This document shows positions 1 to 10,821 of a DNA stretch of 64,000 nt, in pieces. The notes under the pieces are model-generated. The model saw only the letters and a program-made list of their open reading frames with translations. It was not told where the DNA came from and did no database searches. Within the stretch, counting starts at the first letter, position 1. Every line of letters starts with the position of its first letter. Source of the stretch: Armillaria gallica (lineage: Eukaryota; Basidiomycota; Agaricomycetes; Agaricales; Physalacriaceae); the NCBI GenBank assembly GCA_037576215.1, contig JBANDB010000013.1, forward strand, positions 310,001 to 374,000, given 5' to 3'. Position numbers and translations under genes: made by a program.

Positions 1-2397
1 AAGCATTTTCGAGGTCAACGAAGGCAACATATAAGACTCGGCCATGAGCATGGGCATGATCAATGGCGGTACGAAGTATGAATGAGTTGTTATGGGTACG
101 GTTCCCACGTCGGAAGCCATTTTGAGAATGAGGAAGAATACTAGCGTTATCAATCCACTCCGTCACCCGAAACTCAATAATGAGCGTTAGGAGTTTCATC
201 AAACATGATTGCAGCCCAATGATACGGTAGTCGTCTGGTGTCGTGAGATCTCTCCCCTTCTTGGGCACAGCTGCCAAGAGGCTGAGCAACCAGGCCCGAG
301 GAATCTCATTATTCTGCAAGCAGTAGTTAAAGAGACGGACAAGTTCCTCAGCCGGGATTGCGAGAACATCCTTCTGGCTGATGGCATCAATCCCAGGTGA
401 AGCATTCGCCCCGTTGAGTTGCAAATGTTCCATTCCACGAAGCACCTCAGGAACTATGAGCAGCCGCGAGAAGGATTGAAGTGGAGAGTGATCCGTGGTG
501 CGATCAGGCAAGGTCTCCGCTAGAAGATCGGCCAAACTCTTCAGCACAGGGTCTATGTGCGCCGAAGGCGTGGATGGAGGATTCATACGGCCATGGAAGG
601 TGGTACCAAAATCGTCAAGCGAAATTGAAGAAACAGGAGACTTGGGTGAACTCCATTTACGCACGAGGGACCACATTTGCGAACCAGAGGCACATTGTAC
701 CAGCTGCTGCAAATTTGACCACATACGCTCGCGGACTTTAGGACGACCACGATGAGACTCTGAGTCGTCGTCAATATCCACTGGCAGGGAAACTCGGGGA
801 GGTGAATGTCGCTGTTCTCCACCACGCTGAGGTGAGAGAATATCAGTGAACACCTTAGCCGCAATCAATCCGGTAGCTATGAGATCTTGACAGCGGTCAG
901 ACGAAATAGGAAGGGGAACACAATCAACCTCTCCAAGAAAGATGCCATGAGTTGCACTGTGCTCCAAGGCAACCGACTTCGCCAGCCGAGTTGCTAATGC
1001 AGCCTGTGAATCCTTTCCGGATTTACTGGAGGGCATCCTGAACTCAACAGGGCAGATGCGGTTCTTCATGACAGAGACAAGAATAGACAAGAGATCATAG
1101 TCTGGACATGCGACCCCATGCGTGACCTTCTCAGGTGCGAAGAAGCATATGTCATGGATCAGAGATTTTGAGGGAAGATAAAGGGTTAGGGGAGATAAAC
1201 CGGGCGCACGACTAATGGCGAGACATATGCCGGCCAACAGAGCACGGCGGCGAGTCTTTCGGCCGGGTGGATACGCACTTAGATTTCGTTTGGAATCTGT
1301 CTGCCATACGACTGATGTCGCAGCCTCACGGTGGAGCTCGGCTGCATCCACCCAGACTGAAATCGGGTGGGGTTGAACTGGCAGATATGCAGAACCGTAG
1401 AGATCGGCAAGAGAGTCAGGCGATGCAACCACCTGGGACCGCAAAATTTCTGCCAAGAGACAATCTACTGGCGCTGATGCATCTTCTAAGGTAGTCCGAA
1501 GATCAATGAGAGTATTGGGAGGAGTCTCATCCATCGTACGGTCAGGAAGTGGGGAGCATACACCAAAGGTAACAGACAGACGAGAGTGATCCGACCAATC
1601 AGGACGATGATCATGAACATGAACGGCATGAACATGCTTCAAAGAACGAGCTGATAGCAGAAAGTAATCAACCACGGAATTTCCTCTAGGCTGAAAGGAA
1701 GTCATGCCATGTGATGTTTGCACGAAGGAGACAACGGTGCGGGAAGCAGGGCAAAGCGTAAGCAGGCCATTCAGTGGGACCAGATGATAATCCTTGCACA
1801 ACTGAAGAAGGGCATGACCTCGGGTATTGACCTTAGAATCTGCAGACGAACGGTACAGGATATAGTCCGGGATGGGAGAATCAATTCCCCAAAAGGTAGT
1901 AAATTCCCGATTCTGGAATTCAGGTCTCCTCCGACCGCGACCTCACAGTCAGCGTAAGCATGGCAGTAGGAAAGGGCATTTCGGAGATCCGGAAGAATGT
2001 TATCTGTCCAAAATGGAGAGCCGTCGGGAGGGAGATAGACATTAATTAGAAAGGTGTTGGCAACACGAACGACCAGAACGAAATCTGTTGTACACTCCTT
2101 AATGACCTTACAGTTCAACTTGCGACGAACAAGAGTGGCAAGGCCACCCCAAAGACGGCGCCCTTTCTTTGTCGAACAAGCCGGAGTTGAGAAACATTCG
2201 AAATCACGGGGAATCGACAACGTGTCCTGATCTCCTTTTCGCAGCCAAGTTTCCTGGAGGAGAAGGACGTCAAGGTCCGCAAACATTGGGGTCACAGTGG
2301 GTTCATCGAATTTGATTGCAACATGGCCGTGTATATTCCAGGAGGACATTCGTAACATACTATACAATTTTACAACGATAAGAATTACAAAGTACAA
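1..2397 (-). mobile_element. Non-LTR retrotransposon ORF2 (endonuclease + reverse transcriptase), partial, one frameshift
   Basis: This is the pol-like ORF2 of a LINE-type element read right to left and cut by the window edge. The first part (2397 to about 1890) is an AP-type endonuclease: it shows SWNIHG, the catalytic-Glu block LLLQETW and GGDLNSRIG. Near 1885-1892 the frame shifts by one base in a short T/G run; in the new frame the domain continues with SVVDYFL and WSDHSRL, the expected C-terminal SDH motif. From there I could read one uninterrupted frame down to position 1. The reverse transcriptase begins around 300, with AAVPKKGRDL, DDYRIIGLQSC, QNGFRRGNRTHNN and motif A YVAFVDLENA at the very edge (first catalytic Asp). 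The YADD motif lies outside the window. Fungal elements of this layout are usually Tad-like, but I did not place the clade. The copy is probably dead because of the frameshift and the ORF1 stop. Confidence 0.88.
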
Positions 2398-2462
2398 TCA
2401 AGGATGGGCATAATTATCATACCCAGAGGGGGAGGCGCACTACTCAAAACAGAGGCAGGAGG

Positions 2463-3893
2463 TCAACATATGTCATCCATGGTCGGCCTATCATTAGGAC
2501 GACGAAGGTCGCTGACAAACTCCGCCCTTAAACGTTGGAAATGTTCAGAACGGCCAGGGAGGGAGAAAGCGGACAAGAAATCTGCAGCATCCTTGGGAAA
2601 TTTGAACGTAATGACGAGGGAAGTAGGGTTGACACGTCTGATCTCCGGAACATCACGAAAATTAAGACCGGAAGGACCGTCCCGAAAGACAATGCTGCAA
2701 GCTTCCTCAATGAGGACACGACCGAACGCGCGTGCATTCCATGGACCTGGGTTGATATTCCACACACGAACAAAACGATTGTCTTGCTGGCCACGGATCG
2801 GTCCAGAGGCAGGAGGGTACTGTGAGAACGGCACTGCAGAGTAAGTGGTTCCTGATTGTGAAGCAGGGTTGACCTGGGAAAAGGGAGGGAAGGCATGCAT
2901 ATCCGCAGGCACATGCTGGCCAGACCAATTGACATGCTCAGCCAGTGGCGCTCCGCTGACCACTGGGACAGGCGCAGCCATGATGGCAGCAGTAGCAACT
3001 GCGGGAACAGAGCGTTCGGGGGGTGCAGCAGGCAAGTACATTGGAATAGGAGGGGCGCGGACAGGCTCGGGGGCAGTGGAGGTAGTAACGCGCTCTGTTA
3101 TCGCATTGAGAACAGCCTGAAAGGAATTAAATCTACTCTTAGTCGAATCAATGAAGGACGCGACATTCTCCCCGAGAGTGTGCAAGTCCTCTGCCATAGG
3201 CGCGCTCTGGACAGGAAGCTGAGCAGCACGGACATCGGAGACGTACTTGTGAACATCGGATAACTGAGAAACGAGGGCATCGTCTCTCGTGGCTGCAGAA
3301 CAATCCCTTGCGGCCATGGCATCTTTCAAATCAACAATGGCCCCAGCCAATCGAAGCTGATTATTATCCAGGCGGGCGATGGTGTCCCCAACACCTTCGT
3401 TTGCACCTGCAGTCGCCATTCCTACTACACTTCCACAGACAGCGAGAGCATTTATCGGTGGGACAGAAGGACCGGATCCAGCGGCAGGAGGTACGGGAAG
3501 TGAAGGGGCTTTACCCTTCAACAAAGCAAGAGCAGTCTTTGGCTTCACTGCTGGGGCCTTCTTCGCAGTTTTGGAGGCGAGGAGAAGCTTGTGACGTGTG
3601 CTCGTACGTGTAGGTGCTGCAAGTTTCGCCAATTTTTTGGCCGCGGGAGAGCTAGTAGCCGGAGGCAATGGGGAAGCAGGACGAACATGGGGAGCTGTTT
3701 GTCCAATCAGTCAACAGTCATAACAAATGGAGTGGAAAGACACACGAGAATCGAGCATAACCATGTCATCACCAGACAATGAACCATGGGCACCGTCATC
3801 GGAAGCAGTAGCTGTCAGTGCTGCGACCACACCTTGAGCCCACGCATCGTCGTCTTGGTCTGGGTGCATATTTCCGGGAACAGCCATATCCAT
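2463..3893 (-). pseudogene. Non-LTR retrotransposon ORF1 (gag-like), with an in-frame stop
   Basis: ORF1 lies 65 bp upstream of ORF2 on the same strand. From the ATG at 3893 the frame runs to a TGA at 3711-3713 and then continues open in the same frame to the stop at 2463, so it reads as a single protein of about 476 codons with one nonsense mutation. The N-terminal part is acidic, followed by an Ala/Lys/Pro-rich basic stretch (about residues 75-150), a predicted helical middle and a C-terminal globular part beginning NRFVRVWNINPGPW that looks like an RNA-binding fold. No CCHC zinc knuckle was seen. ORF1 proteins of LINEs bind the element RNA; that role is inferred from position. The stop could be a CGA to TGA change. 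Confidence 0.75.
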
Positions 3894-4359
3894 TATGCGA
3901 AGATGTCAAAAGAGAACGAAGATGATAAGTGAGCGAATGCACGGGGAAAGAGGCATTGTGCCCGTATCTTGATGTTCTTGTACGGGGGAGACATTTCTAT
4001 TGCCTGACGATATGCCGAGTGTCTGAGGGACAGAGCGGAAGTGGGAGTAAAAGTGGGAGTGGAAAGAACAAACGTAGGAAGAAAACAGAGAAGCCGGTGC
4101 GCAGTCGCATCAGGTGGCTTATGTAATACATGTGATCATTCACAGCCGCCTCTTCCGTTAATGAATAAAAGAATCAGAACAGTCAGCAAATACAGATACA
4201 TGACAGAGACAGTACACCATGGGGTAGATTCCGGGGAGAGCAGGAGCAGAGTGTAGGGCTGCTATGGACGGAATGTAGTCACACAGAAAGAAATAAGTTG
4301 AGCGAAAAGAAGGCGACCCTGAAATTCGATATGAACCGTTGCGGACTAGTGTCGAGGAA
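3894..4359. other. Probable 5' UTR of the retroelement, then unassigned DNA
   Basis: No convincing gene. The first 100-200 bases are where the 5' untranslated region of the minus-strand element is expected. A G/A-rich stretch (about 4021-4100) has short simple-sequence character (gtgggag repeats). I could not fix the 5' end of the element or a target duplication, because the 3' end is outside the window. Confidence 0.3.
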
Positions 4360-4605
4360 GAAAAATGCTCTTCAGGTCGGCTCAAGCAATGCATACTAAC
4401 CCAGGAACCAAAACGCAACCAAAAACGTCCTTCAGTGACGGCCAAGTCTTGCGCGCGAATCAAGAAACACAGGTGAAACAAAGGCGCCCTTCAGTTTGAC
4501 TGAAGCATTGCGCACGAGTCAAGAAACAAAGGCGCCCTTCAGGTATACTGAAGCATTGCGCACACATAAAGTCGCCCTCCAGTGAAACTGAAGCATTGCG
4601 CACGA
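4360..4605. repeat. Degenerate minisatellite with CTTCAG-N5-CTGAAG hairpins
   Basis: A diverged tandem array with units of about 40-48 bp. The clearest units start at 4489, 4537 and 4577. Each contains an inverted repeat CTTCAG, a 5-base loop, CTGAAG (4489-4505, 4537-4553; imperfect CTCCAG at 4577-4593), followed by cattgcgcac. More diverged units extend left to about 4360. Confidence 0.6.
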
Positions 4606-4887
4606 GGATACGTAGCATGTCCAGGGGCTGTATGAGGGTATAAAGGAAGATTGAGGGCGGCATGGAGATCGGCAACTCTGGCACGGAGAGTCGGGTGAGT
4701 CTGGCCAAGAGGTATCGACAGAAAGTGCGTAGGTCTTGCCATCGTGGTTGGTTGTATTATGACGGTATATAGGTAGTACACGTGTAGTACGGACTCTGGT
4801 TCGTTTCCTTCTCAGGGACATTTGATCAGAATAAAAACCACCACCACCACCGCCTGTAAATTTGTTCTCACACTCCCTGCCAGTGCG

Positions 4888-4911
4888 ACTACTACTACTA
4901 CTACTACTACT
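4888..4911. repeat. (ACT)8 microsatellite
   Basis: An uninterrupted ACT/CTA triplet run. A shorter CCA triplet run lies just upstream at about 4839-4853, and a T10 homopolymer at about 4991-5000. It lies in the 280 bp before the start of the MYND gene. Confidence 0.85.
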
Positions 4912-5190
4912 CCCGATCCCCCCTTCCACGATCGTGCCAGTGCCACTAGACGCGTCTTCATTGATGCTTACTAGCGACCAGCCGGTTGGCCTTTTTTTTT
5001 TTCAAGTTCCTAGGCCGATTTTCAAGTACTCAACGTTTGGCAGCTGGCTGGCTCAGTGTGCTCCGATCCGAGTTTGCGAATGTAAACAGACTGAGTGCCA
5101 CGTCTTCGTTTCACGTCTTTTCATTACTCAACGGTCATGTCGTGTCACAGAAGGAATTTATATCTTCTCTACTAGGGGTCATAAACTCGA

Positions 5191-7170
5191 ATGAAGAAAC
5201 TCATCGCGAGTACAGTTTCGCGTCTCGACGCAGCTATTCATACTGATACATTTGCTCAGAAATCGGCCAGAGATGGATCATATGAAGCTATGATGGCGCT
5301 GGGCCTACAAGCTATCCAAAACCGCCTGGCCTGTCAGGCTTTCTTTCGTGTCATGGAAGAGAATCTCAAGTTCAACACGGCCTCTATCCAGGATATGAAG
5401 CGAGGACGTCTTCCACTGGTGCCTTCGCTTGATCCCAAAGACGCGCTCAATATCAGTTGCAACTCGATGCTTGTACTGGCTACAAGCCTCCGCAACCAAT
5501 TCCTCTTCCATCCCGTGTACTTTACAGACTGGACTTCCTCCGTGGTCGCCCTTATGCCTGCCATGTCATTCTGGCTATGCCTCTTCTGCGAGCACATCAT
5601 CTTACCATCCCGAACATCCGAATTCACGTTCATCGATTTCCACCGTGCAGTGGTATTCATCCTGGCCTGGGCCGTGAGACAGAACAAAATTATGATGGAA
5701 CCGAAGCTCTTCACAGATTATCTTCCTTTTCTTTGGTTTCACCCTCCCCCTGGCTGTACGAAATATGATCTTGATGACGCACGGGCACTATTCGCTGCCA
5801 TAGATCATTGGCTCTTGGCATCCGACAAGTCGCAGAGACATCTATTTGTTAGTCGACTTGAGGAAAACACCACACTCACCGCTAGCCTCGTTGTCCAATT
5901 CATCGTGGATGAGTTTGCTCATATCCCGGAGGAATCCGACATGACATTTGTCTATCAATCTTTTTTGGCTGTTACGTCCTCCACTCTCCGCTTTGCCTGT
6001 GAATCCCTACACATTCATACCGCTCTACTGAAAAACAACATTCTCAAATGGATGTGTCTTGCTTTCCGATTCGTCACCCGGCGTGTACGATTCACCTATG
6101 TGACACTGGTCTTAGCAACAAGATGTGTTAGCATAGGTTTGGTTTACATTGTCAGAGTCATACACGATGGACATTCGTACATCCATCAACTACTGGGCTA
6201 TGACCTCCTGCTCTATATGATGAAGGCGCTCCATAACCTGCATGATCATCCCGACCTCACCGAACAGGAGTACAAGACCTCCATAGAGGAACATACTGTG
6301 ACTATCGTACACCGGGTCATATCCCATCTCGTTTACGCTTCAATTCTGAAGCGGTCCAAAAAGGCGATCTCCAAAATCCAGCGACAGCACGTCGATGGGT
6401 TCCTCAATTCTGAAGAACCGGGCTTGAAGCAGGTTGGCAAAGCGTGGACGAAGTTCATAGACATTGCTTCGTACCGATCGGATATCTGCTCTATACCTGA
6501 TTCGTTTTGTGGTAGTAGCCAGGTGTGTAATCCCATGTCGGGCATCTGTCAATCATTCTAACCTCCCATAAAGTGTCCTGGAACATCAGTCGGAAAGTCC
6601 ATGGCTTGTTCGGGCTGTCAGTTCACACGGTACTGTTCGCGGATCTGCCAAAAGAATGACTGGTCTTCTGGTGCCCACCGTTCCCTCTGCACCAAGATCA
6701 AACAACTCAGAACTGGTTCGTCAGTTCACTTTCAAATCCTTTGTTTTCTTAGCGAAATCCTAGACGGTGCCCCCTTACCCGTGTGTTTAAGTGATAGCAA
6801 AGCCTTCGAGGACTTTGACCGTCATTACACCGAACTTCACTGGAAAGAGCCTTCAAAGTGGGACATGCTGTTAAAGACATATATTGCAGAGAATGGAAAG
6901 CCTGATCCTTTGTGGCCCATGCTTTGGGTACTGGACTATCGCGCTGTCGACGTCAAACCTCACCTTAACATCGAGTCTTCGGAACTGCGTGCTGAAAGTC
7001 TCGATCCGGAGATGCTAGCCAAGGCGCGAGACGGGACTGCGATCCTCGTATATTGTATTGTCCCAGATGGTCAGCATACTGTGACGGGGTTGTATATGAA
7101 GCAGTGGGTCAGTGGGTCGAAGATTGAGAAGGGCCAAAGGGACCCGGAGCCGGTGGCGGAGTCAGTGTAA
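5191..7170 (+). CDS. MYND-type zinc-finger protein, 2 exons
   Basis: Exon 1 is 5191-6522 and exon 2 is 6574-7170, giving about 642 residues. Read without splicing, the frame hits TAA at 6559, but 6523-6573 is a good 51-nt intron (GTGTGT donor, CTAAC branch site, AAG acceptor) in phase 0. Splicing joins C-GSSQ-C to CSGCQFTRYCSRICQKNDW, rebuilding the complete MYND zinc-binding set C-X4-C, C-X2-C, C-X4/3-C and H-X3-C at about residues 440-485. The long N-terminal region is mostly helical with no other domain I recognise. This architecture (helical region, MYND near the middle or end, short tail) is a large, poorly characterised family in mushroom fungi; MYND fingers mediate protein-protein contacts. 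The start is the first ATG of the open frame and could be extended by an upstream exon. Confidence 0.75.
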
Positions 7171-8027
7171 CGAGACGTGCACAGCGAGGATCGCGGTCCA
7201 CGAAGTCCTTGCAGTCGGACTTCAATTCTGCCTACTACGCCCACTATGCTCGTGTAGGAGTAAAAATGACTTCTTAGGCATCTGCTCGAGTTATCCATCA
7301 AGGCTCGATGACACAAAGTTGAGAGGAGGCAGTTGTTGCGGGATGTGTAATGACATGACACAAACTTTTTTTTTAGTACTCAACTGTTGAATCTCATCAC
7401 ACTATTATCTCCCAGGTAAAAATCCAGGCTTTCTATGAAGGGTTTTGCTTCCGCATCAAGTTTGTCCTAGTGCTAGTGTTATGTTCAAGCTGCACCAGTC
7501 TCGTGTTTCTTGGGATATCGATCTTAGAGGAGCAGAAGTCGAACTCGCTGCAAAGGCATCCTCGCCAACTCTTTCACTCGGGCGAAGCCAGCCTGGTTCG
7601 CATTCACCTGTTTAAGGATATGGATGTATCCGTCTCGGTCTGAGGAATGGGGACAAGAAGACGGACTACCGGCTCCTCGGTAGCGTTCGGCAAGGAATAT
7701 CAGTTCATGACTCAGCGGACAATGACAATGATTGAAGATTGAATTGGAGGCTTCCTACGACCAATACTGACGCTGGTCTGGCACAAGTTAAACGCAGAGG
7801 CCCTAAAACGCGCGAAGAAATTTTGATTGTTTAAACGATCGTGATATGCTGGATGGTTGTGGGCAGTGCGCTGGCTATGCTGTAGCAGCAACTCGGGTAG
7901 GAAATGATCAGTTCTGTATGAATAGCGTCAGCGATGCATTGTTGAATTGCCGTGCTTATCTTTTCGTCTTGAAAGTTACACGTGATCGGGATACTCACAA
8001 GGAAAAAGATATTCATTATCGTAGCAT
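7171..8027. other. Intergenic, no gene seen
   Basis: About 860 bp between the MYND gene and the convergent hydrolase gene. A T9 run near 7367 could belong to the MYND 3' end. I see no supported coding region, RNA gene or repeat. Confidence 0.5.
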
Positions 8028-8821
8028 TTACATTTTCCCACCAACAGCAGGCAATTTACTCTCCTTGATGACCTTGCTGAACGCTTTGAATCCCTCCACC
8101 TTCGCATCTCCAATCAGCTCAAACGCCGCACTTTCGCTCGTGCTGACCACCGCGCCTTCATGCCGCAGACGATCGAGCGCGATGTTCATTTCTGTCGGAT
8201 GACTGGAAGCCACACCGTCGGCTAGGACGTATACTTTGAGATTATGTCCACCAGTAGGGTCGAGGAGACCAAGAGCGGTTTGCAGGATGCATATGTGGGC
8301 CTGAACGGAATGATAAGTACTAATCTTGGGGGGTAGTAGAGTCGGACTCACTTCGATGCCCATAAGGATGACGGTCTTGATGTGGGGTCGGGAAAGGAGT
8401 ACGTCTTTCACCTCGGGAGTGAGCATAGAGAACAGAGTCTTGTCGGCTGTCCCGACATGAAGGCTCCCAGGGATTCGAGATCGATAGCAGGGTCTGTTGG
8501 GCCGAGTGCTGCATAATAATGTAAGACTCTGGAAGTAAACGCAATCCGGCGACGCACCTTTTGAATTCTGTGTCGTGACGAGGACTTCGCAGCCAACAAT
8601 CTATTCGTTGTTAGAATTCGTCCTTGAAAGGGAACCAGTCTCATACCTTTGCGATCTTCAGCATCTTGTTGACGGTAGGTATGACTTGGTCGTACCCATG
8701 TATCGCCGGTCCTAACAAACCTATAGCGCTACACTTCGAACTGTTATTGGAAGAAGTACTCACGAAACTTATTCTGCATGTCGCAGATGAATATAATGGT
8801 AGACTCTGGGCGGATGGACAT
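8028..8821 (-). pseudogene. Isochorismatase-like (cysteine hydrolase) gene, 5 exons, apparent 1-nt frameshift
   Basis: Exons on the minus strand: 8821-8764, 8720-8647, 8600-8558, 8508-8352 and 8300-8028. The product is a small isochorismatase-family hydrolase (ISOC1/YcaC type, about 200 residues). Exon 1 carries the catalytic Asp in FICDMQNKF, exon 3 reads VLVTTQNSK, and exons 4-5 join to LMGIEAHICIL with the nucleophilic Cys. The catalytic Lys block DKTLFSMLTPEV is in a different frame from the start of exon 4 (ALGPTDPAIDLESLG): one base seems to be missing at 8462-8470 (CTGGGAGCC on the minus strand). No splice pair repairs this. Either the gene is a fresh pseudogene or there is a sequence error. 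It is divergent from the F-box gene, with 145 bp between start codons. Confidence 0.7.
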
Positions 8822-8966
8822 CGTTCTTCGCAGTTGGTGGTGGATTGGAAAGGACCATGATGACGGAGTTCCGGTAGCGACGGGCTGGGATCCGAGTCGG
8901 TGTCACTGGATCACTCAATCTTCAATGATTAATGATCGACGGCCCGGGAATCTTGTTTACTTTCTG

Positions 8967-9992
8967 ATGGCAACTCGGACTCCAGTCGAAATCATCTCCC
9001 TGATTCTCGCAGAACTCTGGGCTAGTCAATCTTCTATCGAGGAACACATTCAAATCTTTCTGACCTGCTCTCTCGTGTCCAAAAAATGGTCCGCCCTCAT
9101 CAAAGAAGTAAACTCGACGCACACGTTCATCCCTTTCTCCTATATTGCAGGACAATTGTATGCTATCAAGTCGCTATCTTCAATTTTCAGTGCAATGCTA
9201 TGTCGCACCATAACGTTCAGGATAGAGTACGTGACCGTACCGAGGCTCCTTCGTCTTACGAAATGCACACCCACCATCGAGGCCAACAGAGGAATAGGGA
9301 ATACTCTTCGAAGGATATTCCGTGGCCCTAGCCAACCTAGTCATGCCACCCATATCTTTGTCGACTACGTTGATGATCCTCAGGTCCACATCCCTCGCTT
9401 CTGGATCCCCCAGCAAATCACACACTTGTCTTTTGTCTACCACTACCGTCTTTGGGTATGCCCTTCGTTCCGACGTCGGCTTCATATTCCTTGCGGGTGT
9501 GAAAGACTACCCATTGACCGACATGTCAGCCATCTTTCTGTCATGGGAGCCACGCCCGTAATAGTACAGCGACTGACAGCCCATTTCAACGAATGGCATG
9601 GCCTGGTTTCGCTGACTACCGATGTCACCGTTGGTATTCCAGTTTCTTTGCGAGAATCATCCATACGGAGGAAGTACAATTTCCCAATACAGGATGTACA
9701 CCCCGACGTTGGGCGTCTTGCCATGTTTGGTGAACAATTCAACAGGACATATGGATATCACCGGCATCCTATCAGTACGTTGGTGTATTCTTCTGTAGCC
9801 CCTTTTACTAATTCTGTAGCCCGAGACTTGCATAGTTACATCTCGATGTTTGAACAGGTCATTCCACTAGGCTCTGTGGGGTACATCAACCCGTTAACCA
9901 GGAAGTTCGTCGTGTTGTTCAACGCCATCGATCCAGCGTCTTCCCCGGAACCGGAAATTCAAAAATCCCTTCACTCATTGCAAGCGGGGTAA
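8967..9992 (+). CDS. F-box-like protein
   Basis: A single-exon frame of 341 residues from the ATG at 8967. The N-terminus reads RTPVEIISLILAELW followed by a LTCSLVSKKW block, which is the usual fungal F-box-like pattern (P-x-E-I..I......L..cslvsk.W). The remainder has no catalytic motif and resembles the variable substrate-recognition region of the expanded F-box families of mushroom fungi. Such proteins typically recruit targets to SCF ubiquitin ligases; the target here is unknown. The upstream in-frame ATG at 8778 lies inside the divergent hydrolase gene, so the later ATG is preferred. Confidence 0.65.
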   Translation: MATRTPVEIISLILAELWASQSSIEEHIQIFLTCSLVSKKWSALIKEVNSTHTFIPFSYIAGQLYAIKSLSSIFSAMLCRTITFRIEYVTVPRLLRLTKCTPTIEANRGIGNTLRRIFRGPSQPSHATHIFVDYVDDPQVHIPRFWIPQQITHLSFVYHYRLWVCPSFRRRLHIPCGCERLPIDRHVSHLSVMGATPVIVQRLTAHFNEWHGLVSLTTDVTVGIPVSLRESSIRRKYNFPIQDVHPDVGRLAMFGEQFNRTYGYHRHPISTLVYSSVAPFTNSVARDLHSYISMFEQVIPLGSVGYINPLTRKFVVLFNAIDPASSPEPEIQKSLHSLQAG

Positions 9993-10821
9993 CAAAATTG
10001 GTTGTAAATCCAAAGTATTCCTCCTCTCCGGGATGGGAATACGAATACAAGTTCTCTGATATAACGCTCAGACTGCAGGCTTGGATAGAGGGAAGAACGT
10101 TCGTGTACCTTCATCTTCATTGTTTCCCTTGTTATTGACGGGACCAGAGTGTATGATATTCCTGTGGGAGTCGACGATGGCTGGGCAATGCTCTATCTCA
10201 CGTTGGGGCGAGCCGTTTCCAGAAAGCTTCAGGGAGATCACCTCGAGAATTGGTTGTTAGAGCACCGACAGACAATCAGAGATGTATTTGGAAACGATCA
10301 TTCCTATGCCCGGAAGCACCTGGACCTTGGTGAGGAAATCTTCATGCTACAAGCTTCTTGTTGACATGTTCCTAGTCACAACCACAGTAGACTCGTCCCA
10401 ATATGCTTGGTTCGCCCATCTTGGGCAGAGGTCGACACAGTCCTTCGACGCAGGATATGTAAAATGCACAATTCATTCTTCAGATTGCATCACCACTAAC
10501 GAAACAAATTTATAGTTCTACTTTCGAGTCACGTCCCGCATACCTGGAAGCCCTTGGGGAGAGTTCAAGATTCCGGAATATTACTCTTCTCCCGCACACA
10601 TTTTACACTCATGGAGCCATGTCTCCACTGTGGGTCAATCACCAATGACTGTAGAGATTCGTTGCCTTTCGACACCAAAGAAAATGCAGAGATATAGGTG
10701 GATTGTACCCTAACTAGCACTTAATTACTCACACGACATGCATTGCGAGGGCAGGAAGAGCAGCATACTTAAAGCATGCATTAAATGACAGAGGTATGCG
10801 CGAACCATATTCCAAGAGTAC
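9993..10821. other. Intergenic with an unassigned short open frame
   Basis: A plus-strand frame at 10149-10364 (71 residues, beginning after GTGTATGAT) has coding-like composition but no recognisable motif; it could be a 3' exon of the F-box gene or chance. Nothing else supported. Confidence 0.3.
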
